From Oscillospiraceae bacterium (GTDB lineage Bacteria; Bacillota; Clostridia; Oscillospirales; Oscillospiraceae): 64,000 nt of DNA. The position numbers and the translations under genes are program-made. The stretch covers positions 248,001 through 312,000 of the forward strand of contig CAJTCG010000001.1 of NCBI GenBank assembly GCA_910574635.1, given 5' to 3'. The notes beneath the pieces are model-generated. The model saw nothing but the letters and a program-made list of their open reading frames with translations, had not been told where the DNA came from and searched no databases. Numbering within the stretch: the first letter of the stretch is position 1; every line of letters begins with the position of its first letter. Positions 8,875 to 16,889 of this stretch are shown piece after piece.

Positions 8875-9557
8875 TTTGTTTATGGCCCTTTTGACTTTGA
8901 ACTCCTGTGTCACTGGTCAGAAACAACAATCAAAAATCAGAGTGCAAAATGTGTAAATGAAGAGAGCCGGACCCATACTGACATCATCCATATCAACCCT
9001 AGGCCTTGCAGTTTACGGCTTTCTTGGTTGCTTGTCACGGCGTTAGGTTTCTCTATGTGCAATGCAGTGGTTAGCAATTATAAAACTCAACATACCAAAT
9101 GTGCAAAACAATCTCACCCTTAACTTCTGCTTCGGACATATAGTTCTTTCGATAAATCTTTGTAGTTATCTCTTTTACTCAGCCCAATATTCTCCCTTTT
9201 TAAACTTCTCCAGACGTTCTGTGGTATCCACTAGGGAAATAACCACGCCATTCTGCACAAAGCATATGGTACAGGCGCTATTTCCAGGGCAAAACCCCAT
9301 GCAAAACAAAGAAATAATTTAACAGCAGGATTTTTGATTTTAGAATTTGAAATTTCCAATTTGAGAACTTTAAATCAGATTCACAATCCAGTTATTGCAA
9401 AATGAGAAATCCAGCTGTAAAATATGGATGAAAGGAAAAGACCAGGTACGGCCATACCTGATCTCTCCTGAACAAAAGACAGACTCAGAGACTTCTGTTC
9501 GCATAACATGATATAGTATACCGCAGTCTTTTCCACAAGTCAAGAGTTCTGTCACAT
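8875..9557. other. AT-rich non-coding region before the cargo operon
   Basis: Nearly 700 bases with no supported gene. Two overlapping plus-strand frames (8851-9123, 9062-9322) lack ribosome sites and recognisable motifs, and may be decayed coding DNA. A small stem CAGGTA/TACCTG lies at 9443-9460. Base composition shifts here from GC-balanced to strongly AT-rich, consistent with a junction between two modules of different origin. Confidence 0.4.
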
Positions 9558-9600
9558 TTGTTTAGGTTATTTCCTTAATCTTACTATACCTTTCGGTATA
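9558..9600 (+). promoter_or_regulatory. Probable promoter and operator of cargo operon
   Basis: TTGTTT (9558-9563) and TACTAT (9582-9587) are 18 bases apart. The small palindrome TATACC/GGTATA (9585-9590, 9595-9600) overlaps the -10 element and the likely start point, a usual place for a repressor. The XRE protein at 13637-14806 is the obvious candidate to bind it. Confidence 0.5.
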
Positions 9601-9624
9601 CCACAAACTAAGGAGGACCTTCAC

Positions 9625-10572
9625 ATGAGTATGATGTGCATGAATTCAAAATTGTCTGTAGTGTACGATGTCACCAAAAAATGCCCGTGGAATTGCAGCA
9701 TCTGTTGCATGGGTGCCATATCTACCTGTAAAGCACTGGAAGGGGAACTTTCCCTGGAGCGCAAACTCTCGCTTATGGATGATTTGGCCGAAGTTAATCA
9801 GACACGTGATGTCCATATTGACTTCTCCGGCGGCGAGATTTTCACTAACATGGATCACTTGCTCGTAATTGAAAAAGCTGCTTCTCTCTTAGGAAAGGGA
9901 AAAATTGGGGTCAGTACCTCGGGTTTCATGATGTCTGATTCTCTGGCAGAACGTCTCTCACACAGTGTGAACGACTGCGAACTGACTATGGATACCATTC
10001 CCGGGTGTGCATATTCACTCAGGCCCACCGGATACGCTGTGGCCGCTGCTAATGCAATCCCGCATCTGCAAAAATATGGAATCCGAACAGGGATTCAGAC
10101 AGTTCTGGCCCATTCTAATTGCACGGAACAAATTCTTGGCGGCTTGTACGAATATCTCTGCAAAGTGGGAATTGATAATTGGAGTTTGCTGAAATTCTAT
10201 CCCTCGGGGCGGGGAAAGGACTACATTCACGAATGTTTGACCGACGAAGAAACGGCTTGGGCTATCAAATTTATCACGGATTTGGATACTTCCAACCACT
10301 CCAATCAAAAACCAGAGATTGACTTCCATTATACGATGAAGGGCCATAAGAAATATAGCTCCGAGTGCCGTTGTGTGCGCAAATCTATTGGTATTCTACC
10401 AGATGGAACTGTCACATCTTGTTTCTGGGCGGTTGATTCGTCTACAAATGTGGTCAGTCCCAAATACTTGCTTGGGTCCGTAAAGCGAAATACGATTGGG
10501 GAAATCCTGAAGGGAGAAAAGGCCATGTATTGGATGAGTTGCGCACACAAATGCGACTTATCTGTAGCATAA
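9625..10572 (+). CDS. Radical SAM enzyme with SPASM-like C-terminus
   Basis: 315 aa. The radical SAM cluster motif is C20-x3-C24-x2-C27 (CPWNCSIC), followed by a fourth cysteine, Cys28. The barrel has the SAM-binding FSGGE motif (about residue 73). Near the C-terminus, SSECRCVRKSIG, GTVTSCFW and MSCAHKCD provide six cysteines where SPASM/twitch enzymes hold auxiliary Fe-S clusters. Enzymes with this layout modify peptides (RiPP maturases) or other small substrates. AAGGAGGA lies eight bases upstream of ATG. First gene of the AT-rich six-gene operon. No clear precursor peptide gene is adjacent, apart from an 11-codon frame at 10699. Substrate unknown. Confidence 0.85.
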   Translation: MSMMCMNSKLSVVYDVTKKCPWNCSICCMGAISTCKALEGELSLERKLSLMDDLAEVNQTRDVHIDFSGGEIFTNMDHLLVIEKAASLLGKGKIGVSTSGFMMSDSLAERLSHSVNDCELTMDTIPGCAYSLRPTGYAVAAANAIPHLQKYGIRTGIQTVLAHSNCTEQILGGLYEYLCKVGIDNWSLLKFYPSGRGKDYIHECLTDEETAWAIKFITDLDTSNHSNQKPEIDFHYTMKGHKKYSSECRCVRKSIGILPDGTVTSCFWAVDSSTNVVSPKYLLGSVKRNTIGEILKGEKAMYWMSCAHKCDLSVA

Positions 10573-10620
10573 TTTGACGGAGTTACAACCAATAGGCTCA
10601 TTGTACTGTGCGATTAATGG

Positions 10621-10740
10621 CAGAGCGCTGAATTGCAGCAATTTTTTGTTAGGCAAGATAGCTTAACTCAAGAGTCCCAGCGGATTTTAAGGATAAACTA
10701 TGCGAATGAAAAAATGTTGTGAATCAGCGCTCTGACCTTT
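10621..10740 (+). promoter_or_regulatory. Long-range hairpin in the gap between cargo genes 1 and 2
   Basis: A perfect 11-bp inverted repeat (CAGAGCGCTGA at 10621-10631, TCAGCGCTCTG at 10724-10734) encloses about 90 bases and is followed by ACCTTTTT. It may be a conditional terminator or an mRNA-processing site between the first and second cargo genes. The loop contains an 11-codon frame (10699-10734; MRMKKCCESAL) after AAGGAT, ending at the right arm. Confidence 0.5.
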
Positions 10741-10798
10741 TTAGGCAGAGTTCAGATGGCAAAAGATTGTCGTCCAGCTACGATATAGGAGATTATCA

Positions 10799-11818
10799 AT
10801 GATCAGTTTTCTCGTTTTAAGCCTTCTTTCAGGCGTAATTGAGTTAGGAGGCATCTATCTTGGAATCACTTGGGATCTTCCCATTCACTCAATCATCATG
10901 CTCCCACTTTTTTATCAAGTGGGAAACCTGCTAACAAGCATCCTGCCTTCAAAAACATCTGGTAGCATTGCTGTAATTGGGACAGTATGCCTATTGTGCG
11001 GGATTTATAATTGGCACCCCAGCTTTTGGATTTTGGCGGTTCAACTGGCCCTTTGTTCTTATTGTATCCAAATTGTGAGATTGCAGAATAAAAGCGTATG
11101 CGCCACATGGTTGAAACGCAGTTTCCGTATTGCGGGATTTGCCTTATCACCAATTATGTGCCTCAAAGATGGCCAAGCTGTTATACTGCTCAGTATAATG
11201 CTTTGTGTTTTCTCGCTGGTGAAGGAAGTTTTGTTCCAGAAGGTGGGGAATGAATCTTCCCCTCGAAAAGAACATAGGCCTGCAAAAATCTCGATGGTCA
11301 TGGTCTTTCATCAGCTACATTATTTCGTTTATACCTACATCATCCCAATTTATGTACACCAGAAAACAGGAAGCATTGCGATATCTGCCCTGTTGTTTTC
11401 GCTAAGTTGGGTAATTTACCTTGCACCCCAAACCATTGCCGAAAAGTTGCATATCGTTCATTACAAAACGATGTTCTTCTGTTGTCATATCTTCTTGGGC
11501 CTATGTATGGCCGCCATCAGCATATCTGCGCACTTTGACAGTATGGGCATGGTTCTGCTATTTTGGCTGTTAACGGGATTTGGCGGGGGAAGTGTGTTTT
11601 GTATCAGCCATCTTTACAAAAGATATGCGTCTATAAACATAGATTTTTCTGAAAATATTGGGCATTTTCTAGGGCCGGTTATTGCAATTTTTCTGTGCCA
11701 TGGGGCAGACGGAAATATATTCGCTATTCTGCCAGCCGTATCCTGCCTATTCGTGATGATGACTTTGTTGTTCGCATTATATGTTATTAGAAAGGAAGGA
11801 AAACACTATGAAAAATGA
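10799..11818 (+). CDS. Multi-pass membrane protein, transporter-like
   Basis: 339 aa, almost entirely hydrophobic segments separated by short loops; about ten transmembrane helices can be counted by eye, with a charged cytoplasmic loop around residue 155 (GNESSPRKEHRPAK). The two-half layout with a central charged loop fits a shortened major-facilitator-type exporter, but no MFS signature is certain. TAGGAG lies eight bases before ATG. Its last 11 bases overlap the following radical SAM gene. In this operon it would be expected to export the product or import the substrate of the two radical SAM enzymes. That is inference. Confidence 0.65.
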   Translation: MISFLVLSLLSGVIELGGIYLGITWDLPIHSIIMLPLFYQVGNLLTSILPSKTSGSIAVIGTVCLLCGIYNWHPSFWILAVQLALCSYCIQIVRLQNKSVCATWLKRSFRIAGFALSPIMCLKDGQAVILLSIMLCVFSLVKEVLFQKVGNESSPRKEHRPAKISMVMVFHQLHYFVYTYIIPIYVHQKTGSIAISALLFSLSWVIYLAPQTIAEKLHIVHYKTMFFCCHIFLGLCMAAISISAHFDSMGMVLLFWLLTGFGGGSVFCISHLYKRYASINIDFSENIGHFLGPVIAIFLCHGADGNIFAILPAVSCLFVMMTLLFALYVIRKEGKHYEK

Positions 11819-12635
11819 AACAATCTACAGGGATGCCAGTGCATTGTGTACGCCATCCAAACTTCCTGCGTCGGATTATGTAATCAACCCATATATTGGC
11901 TGCATACACCGCTGCAAATATTGCTATGCCTCATTTATGGGGCGTTTTACCGGCCATACAGAACCATGGGGAACTTACCTTGAGCCAAAGAAATACTCTT
12001 CCTATAAGCTTCCAGGCAAGATAGATTCATCAAAGACAATCCTAATCGGTTCGGTGACCGACGCATATAATCCATCGGAAAGTAAATATAGCCTAATGCC
12101 AAGAATTTTAGAATCCTTACAGGATTGCTCAGCTCATGTTGAAATTCTCACTAAGTCCAGTTTGGTTTTGCGGGATATTGATTTGATTAAGCAAATCCCC
12201 GATATCGCTGTCGGTGTATCCTTATCAAATCTTAACGAGGAAGACAATGAGGTACTTGAGCCGGGAGCATCTTCTGCGGAGGCACGTCTGAAAACGCTCA
12301 GAGAACTACATGAAAATAAGATTAGAACCTATCTTTTTATCGCCCCCTACCTCCCCGGCATTACCAATCTAAACGCTCTATATGATGCCGTCGAAGGCAC
12401 CGTAGATTATATCTGTGTGGAAAACCTCAACCTGCGTGGAAATTACAAGCAGCCCATGCTGGATGCGATTCAGTCACTTCATCCGGATCTGAGTGGTTTG
12501 TGGGACGATATATATACGAAAAAGAAATCAGGCGTATACTGGGCTGCTATTGAGAAGCAGATTGAAGCATTGCGTCACAAATCAAGCGTCCCCATTATTT
12601 CTTATATGTATCACGAGAAGATTAAGAAATCATAG
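11808..12635 (+). CDS. SPL-family radical SAM protein
   Basis: 275 aa. The start at 11808 (MKNETIYRDAS) has AAGGAAGG nine bases upstream; an in-frame start at 11781 would run deep into the upstream gene. The radical SAM motif is C32-x3-C36-x2-C39 (CIHRCKYCYA), with SFMGRFTGH just after, as in the spore-photoproduct-lyase-like family that includes Rv2578c. Most members outside true SPL have no known reaction. The gene overlaps the membrane protein by 11 bases and is 9 bases from the flavoprotein gene. It is too different from the radical SAM gene at 9625 to be its duplicate, so the operon has two distinct radical chemistries. Confidence 0.85.
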   Translation: MKNETIYRDASALCTPSKLPASDYVINPYIGCIHRCKYCYASFMGRFTGHTEPWGTYLEPKKYSSYKLPGKIDSSKTILIGSVTDAYNPSESKYSLMPRILESLQDCSAHVEILTKSSLVLRDIDLIKQIPDIAVGVSLSNLNEEDNEVLEPGASSAEARLKTLRELHENKIRTYLFIAPYLPGITNLNALYDAVEGTVDYICVENLNLRGNYKQPMLDAIQSLHPDLSGLWDDIYTKKKSGVYWAAIEKQIEALRHKSSVPIISYMYHEKIKKS

Positions 12636-12644
12636 GAGGATCAT

Positions 12645-13640
12645 ATGTCTTATTCGTTATCTGATATAAAAATGAAAAACTATCTGACGGCGTCGTCAAG
12701 TCCGCTGACTGAGTCGGTTGAACGTCTTCGATGCTGTTATGATGCAGGATTCTCCTCGGCAATTTTGAAAAGTGCGGCAGCATATGTGAGAGCCGGAACA
12801 GGACACGGTAGGAAAGTGGTCTACACAGAGGACGGCTATTATGCCGATGCCTCCTTTGAACGAGAGATATTAACGCTTGAAGAGGGGATCACGCTTTACA
12901 AAGGAGCATTAGATGTTTGCCCTTCTGATATGCTGTTAATTCCAAGTGTCAGTGCCTCTTCGTTAGACCCGGAGGAATGGCTCCAGTCCTGCAAACAGTT
13001 TGCATCATGTGGAGCAGCTCTGCTTCAGCTAGATTTCTTTTATCTTGGCACGCTAAACCATGATAGCGGTTTCTTCGAGAAGTTGCGTCAGCTATTGACA
13101 GTGCTTGTGTCAGATTTGGACTGCAACATTATGCCAAAGCTGAATTTAAACTTTGAGCCGAATCATATCTGCAAACTATTGCAAGAGTGCGGAGTTAAAA
13201 CCGTATCCCTGTTGGACTCTATGCGGGAATATCCTGACAAAGATTTAGGATTACATAATGGTACGACTTCTTATTTTGGATACCGTCAGTTACCATGGAC
13301 CATTGAGTATTTAAAGGCAGCAAAGCGGTTCGACCTTGAAACATGCGCTGGTGGCGGTGTAGTGTCAAAAAAGGATGTGGATACGCTACTGTCATTAGGG
13401 GCGGATATGGTTCAGACGGCATCCTATGTTCTATGTAGAGATTTTACGGCAGTTCAAGATTTGCTAGAGCCTACGCTCTGGTCTTGCAACCATTCAGAAA
13501 TATTGAAACACAATCCTTGGTGCGACTACAAAGATGGAGAACCGTGTGAAAAGTGTGGAGCATGCACCCTACATAAAACCTCTATGCAGGCTACCAATAC
13601 AGAAAGCTCAATATCTGCGTGTATGGGAGGACTTATATGA
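12645..13640 (+). CDS. Dihydroorotate-dehydrogenase-like TIM-barrel protein
   Basis: 331 aa. The N-terminus (NYLTASSSPLTES, AGFSSAILKS) and the C-terminal CAGGGVVSKKDVDTLLSLGA, followed by GADMVQTAS, match the FMN-phosphate-binding ends of the DHODH/PreA barrel family. After the barrel comes a cysteine-rich tail, CDYKDGEPCEKCGAC, which could bind iron-sulfur or zinc. The family reduces or oxidises pyrimidines and related rings with FMN. A housekeeping pyrD is unlikely because no pyr gene is near. AGGAGGA precedes ATG; its stop overlaps the next start as ATGA. Likely an oxidoreductase in the pathway of the two radical SAM enzymes; the actual substrate is unknown. Confidence 0.75.
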   Translation: MSYSLSDIKMKNYLTASSSPLTESVERLRCCYDAGFSSAILKSAAAYVRAGTGHGRKVVYTEDGYYADASFEREILTLEEGITLYKGALDVCPSDMLLIPSVSASSLDPEEWLQSCKQFASCGAALLQLDFFYLGTLNHDSGFFEKLRQLLTVLVSDLDCNIMPKLNLNFEPNHICKLLQECGVKTVSLLDSMREYPDKDLGLHNGTTSYFGYRQLPWTIEYLKAAKRFDLETCAGGGVVSKKDVDTLLSLGADMVQTASYVLCRDFTAVQDLLEPTLWSCNHSEILKHNPWCDYKDGEPCEKCGACTLHKTSMQATNTESSISACMGGLI

Positions 13641-14806
13641 CACACGAAGAATCGTACACTCAGGAGAATGTACTTAAAATACTTTCGAGCAATCTCAAAA
13701 AGCTGATGACTGAGAAAGACATGAATCAAAAGCAGTTTGCCCAAAAAATGGAAATCTCGGAGCCCACTCTGTCCGGATACATGAAGGCGCTCAAACCCCC
13801 AAGCCTTTCTTTTCTGGCTTCATTAAAAAAACATTTCCCCGATATCTTACTGGATGACATTCTTTTTAGCGACCTAGAATTGCCCAAAGAACCCGCAGAG
13901 TCCTTACCCGATTCTGTCTCCAACGCAGAATACTTGAAATACAAGGGTACGTATTTCTTATACTATCTCGATACAAGCAAAAAACCAAATTCCAAACTTG
14001 CTTCTGAAAGCGTACATGAAGCGATTGATTTAAAACTCGGAATTCTATATGTAAGTTCTGAGTCCGTTTCAAAAAGCACTTCAGCGACTAGATGCATCGC
14101 AGTTTTTGGAATTAGAATGCTTGAGGAAGTGCAAAAGTTAAAAGCTGACATTGATTTGCTGGATGACTATACAAGAATTCTTGATTATCTCAGGGATACC
14201 CGTCCTCATGGACTGTATTTGGGGCAACTTTACATGTCGCAAATGCATATTTTTATCACCCTGGATAAGGCAATTGATGGTAAAGATCATGCTCTAGTCA
14301 TACTGCACCACGCCTCGATTAACAAAGATTACTATTCTGGGGGAATTGGGACAATTAATTCTGTATCCACGGGACGTACCTCCGAACCCATCGTTCAACT
14401 GATTGCTCTGTCAAAAAAACGTGCGTATCTGTCGGATGAGCAGATAAAATCAAAACTGCGGTTTTCCACGCCCGACATCCATGTAAAAGGATGCCCAGAA
14501 TCCGTGGAAATTTTAAAGCTGGCAAAATCCATATACTGCAGGAGTGATGCACCACTTAATAACACCACTCCCTATGATCAATTCAGTGAACAAAATATTG
14601 AAATACTTCTGACATCATATATGGAATATTTGATCTCAAAAAATTTAGAGAACCACCAGTTGTGGTGCGGACGGGTGTCCACTGAAGATGACGATGACTG
14701 GTATCATCTGCTGAAAGAGTCTGAAACTTATCACGAAAACCATCAAAAGGGTGCTACACATGAAAACGCAGAATTCGAAGCTGGAACAGATTATTTGCTC
14801 CATTAA
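13637..14806 (+). CDS. XRE regulator with large uncharacterised C-terminal domain
   Basis: 389 aa from ATG 13637, which has GGGAGG six bases upstream and overlaps the flavoprotein stop (ATGA). Residues about 15-70 form an HTH (MNQKQFAQKMEISEPTLSGY). Residues about 90-270 look like an all-beta effector domain (YKGTYFLYYLDTSK, HGLYLGQLYMSQMHIFITLD, YSGGIGTINSVSTGRTS), unlike known sensor domains I can name. The C-terminus is acidic. Probable regulator of this operon, perhaps binding the palindrome at 9585-9600. Its coupling with the RelA/SpoT-like gene (47-base overlap) suggests that the two proteins share a signal. Confidence 0.75.
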   Translation: MTHEESYTQENVLKILSSNLKKLMTEKDMNQKQFAQKMEISEPTLSGYMKALKPPSLSFLASLKKHFPDILLDDILFSDLELPKEPAESLPDSVSNAEYLKYKGTYFLYYLDTSKKPNSKLASESVHEAIDLKLGILYVSSESVSKSTSATRCIAVFGIRMLEEVQKLKADIDLLDDYTRILDYLRDTRPHGLYLGQLYMSQMHIFITLDKAIDGKDHALVILHHASINKDYYSGGIGTINSVSTGRTSEPIVQLIALSKKRAYLSDEQIKSKLRFSTPDIHVKGCPESVEILKLAKSIYCRSDAPLNNTTPYDQFSEQNIEILLTSYMEYLISKNLENHQLWCGRVSTEDDDDWYHLLKESETYHENHQKGATHENAEFEAGTDYLLH

Positions 14807-16532
14807 GGATTTCCATTTCATTGAGGAGTCCGAAATCAAAAAACTCATGTCTGCCTTTGACCTACTGACGAACTGTCTATCCAACTCAGGCTGCGGTATA
14901 GATGAGGAAGTCAATTCATATTATGTAGATCATTCTTTGTCTGTCGCGCAACATATAGCCTCCTGGAGATTTGATTGTAATGTTGTAGCTGCCGCAATTC
15001 TCTATGTTCTCCCCACCAATCGCATAACACCACTTGCGGAGTTGAAACTCCAGATGGATGATGACATTTACACAGTTCTAGAGGGCTGTGCTGACATTCA
15101 TGATCAGATTATATCCTATAAATTAAATGAATTTACCCAAGTTGACCATATGGTCGATTATGAACTGAGCAGTCGTTATCCAGAGTCCTTTTATATAGAA
15201 ATCGCAGCGCATATAGATATTTTGTCGCGAAAATTCAATAGTCAAAGCGAGGATATACTTACTTTTGCACAAAAAACAAGAGAAATTTTGATTCCACAAA
15301 TCAAATATATTCATGCTTATAAGATGGCTGATTTTCTAGAAGAACTGTGCTTTGAAATTGAGAACAGAACAGCATATGATGTAGTCTGCTCAATTATTGG
15401 TGAAGTTGACGACCTTAACGAATTCTCCCGGAAAAAATTCATTACGAAATTGAAGCAGATATTTGACAGAAATAGCAATATTACGCCGGAAAATCTACGA
15501 GAATTCCAGACTTACATCAAACTATTTTCCACAAATAAGCGATCGCTTGCAAGCATCTATCGCTATATTACTCATAATAATGGTCGTGACGCTCACTTCA
15601 ACACTACATTTTCAAATGACATATTAAAACTCAAAAATTTTTCCAGAACTGCATTTTACGACTTGATCCTTGTCATTGATGACGAGATAATGGCAGATAA
15701 AAGCTGTTCCACCATTGATGTGTTTATGGAATATTTTGAAGCCATGCTACGGCCTCTGGGCGTTTTTTTATATGGATATTATCAGACAACTAATCAGGAT
15801 GCCTGTTATTTCCTTTTAAGCGATCCTGTTAAAAATATGTATCGTTTTTTTGTCAAAACCGAATCACAACATTTGCGATATTTATACGGAGATATTGTGC
15901 AGGATAAGTTTATACTTCATCAGGTGCCTAAAAAAGCCGAGGATACAATTAAAGTATTTAAGAAAGACGGAACGGCGGAAATGATTGAAAAAGGGATAAC
16001 TGTGCTTGATTTCGCTTTTATAATTCACGAGGATTTAGGCCTCCACTTTGGAAATGCAATCCTAAACCAAAATGGGAAACCGCAGCCAGCTTATACCATC
16101 TTAAACAACGGTGACACTGTTGAAATTAAGAAGAGCGAATACATTACCGCCGAGTTAAACTGGTTCCGCTATTTAAAAACTGAGCTAGCTATTAATTATC
16201 TGATTAAACACTTCAAAACGCAGTTTAGACAAAGTGGCAGAAACATAAGGGTTCTGACAAAAGACGGACATGCCATATCGGTTCCGGAGGGCGCGACGGT
16301 GCTTGATTTTGCTTTTTTCGTCTACGAGGACAAAGGAACCTGTTTTGATTATGCGTTGGTCAATCAAAGCAAAAAGCATTATGCAGTGGATCATGTTCTC
16401 TATGATGGTGACACCGTAATGATTCAAAAGTCCCCGACAGCCCAGGCGGACTATTATTGGTTCAGGCATGTTAAGACCATAAAAGCCATCAATTATTTAA
16501 TTGAGTATTTTAAGTCAAGGGACAACCATTGA
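14760..16532 (+). CDS. Degenerate RelA/SpoT-like protein with two TGS domains
   Basis: 590 aa; ATG 14760 has AAAAGGG six bases upstream. The order of parts follows long RSH proteins: an HD-like segment (about residues 50-85, HSLSVAQHIA, AAAILY), the helical linker, a region like the synthetase start (RSLASIYRYI, AFYDLILVI), then TGS 1 (about 395-458) and TGS 2 (about 494-557). Each TGS is followed by the RelA-type helix (NWFRYLKT, YWFRHVKT). The catalytic HD pair expected in a LLHDVVEDT-type block is replaced by ILYVLPTN, and the synthetase motif around DYIxxPKxNGYQSLH is absent. It therefore probably neither makes nor degrades (p)ppGpp and may serve as a sensor or ribosome/tRNA-binding scaffold. 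Low GC content. Confidence 0.75.
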   Translation: MKTQNSKLEQIICSIKDFHFIEESEIKKLMSAFDLLTNCLSNSGCGIDEEVNSYYVDHSLSVAQHIASWRFDCNVVAAAILYVLPTNRITPLAELKLQMDDDIYTVLEGCADIHDQIISYKLNEFTQVDHMVDYELSSRYPESFYIEIAAHIDILSRKFNSQSEDILTFAQKTREILIPQIKYIHAYKMADFLEELCFEIENRTAYDVVCSIIGEVDDLNEFSRKKFITKLKQIFDRNSNITPENLREFQTYIKLFSTNKRSLASIYRYITHNNGRDAHFNTTFSNDILKLKNFSRTAFYDLILVIDDEIMADKSCSTIDVFMEYFEAMLRPLGVFLYGYYQTTNQDACYFLLSDPVKNMYRFFVKTESQHLRYLYGDIVQDKFILHQVPKKAEDTIKVFKKDGTAEMIEKGITVLDFAFIIHEDLGLHFGNAILNQNGKPQPAYTILNNGDTVEIKKSEYITAELNWFRYLKTELAINYLIKHFKTQFRQSGRNIRVLTKDGHAISVPEGATVLDFAFFVYEDKGTCFDYALVNQSKKHYAVDHVLYDGDTVMIQKSPTAQADYYWFRHVKTIKAINYLIEYFKSRDNH

Positions 16533-16784
16533 ACGACCCTGTCGACGCCGGAATTGATGCACCACCACCTGCGGTCACGTTGCACTTTTAGGGTGGTATA
16601 TGCAAGCAAATTTTTGAGGATTAACCAATAATTCAATCCACAAATCCCATAACCCGTTACACCGCAAGACTTTTCGACCGCATCTTTTTTGTCAACGAAG
16701 GACAGCTCAGGAATTCCCCTTACCGCTGCGCTTCCCGCCCCTTTGGGGCGGAAAGCTCCGCCGGACGGGGAATTCCTTCGCTTT
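16533..16784. other. Junction between accessory DNA and core chromosome
   Basis: No gene. Composition changes from AT-rich to GC-rich between about 16620 and 16720, making this the probable right edge of the element. A perfect 10-bp inverted repeat GGAATTCCCC/GGGGAATTCC (16710-16719, 16767-16776) encloses a second stem CGCCCC/GGGGCG, resembling the dispersed chromosomal hairpins. No direct repeat that would define an attachment site could be matched by eye to the left part of the window. Confidence 0.5.
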
Positions 16785-16826
16785 CACCCGCGATTCGCTC
16801 CGCTGGATTCGCGGGTGATTTTTTTA
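16785..16826 (+). terminator. Intrinsic terminator at the right edge of accessory region
   Basis: A 9-bp stem CACCCGCGA/TCGCGGGTG (16785-16793, 16809-16817) is followed by ATTTTTTT. Orientation fits termination of plus-strand transcripts leaving the cargo operon. Confidence 0.7.
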
Positions 16827-16848
16827 CGGGGGACGGGGGAAACGATTA

Positions 16849-16880
16849 GGGGGGCGGCGTCTGGCTGGACGCCGCCCCCT
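16849..16880 (-). terminator. Hairpin downstream of MATE gene
   Basis: A GC-rich 12-bp stem (GGGGCGGCGTC with its complement) with a 6-base loop lies ten bases after the stop of the minus-strand transporter. There is no T run on the minus strand, so the terminator call rests on position and stem strength. Confidence 0.5.
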
Positions 16881-16889
16881 TTGTGCTTT

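Noticed and set aside
8851..9322. Two overlapping plus-strand frames in the AT-rich gap
   Set aside because: No ribosome site, no recognisable motif; more likely non-coding or decayed.
9625..10572. Prokaryotic viperin call for the first radical SAM gene
   Set aside because: The cysteine motif is CPWNCSIC and the C-terminus has auxiliary cysteines; viperin-type signatures were not seen.
1..16800. Attachment-site direct repeats bounding the element
   Set aside because: I could not find matching short direct repeats by eye between the left part of the window and the junction near 16.6 kb; the left end is probably outside.
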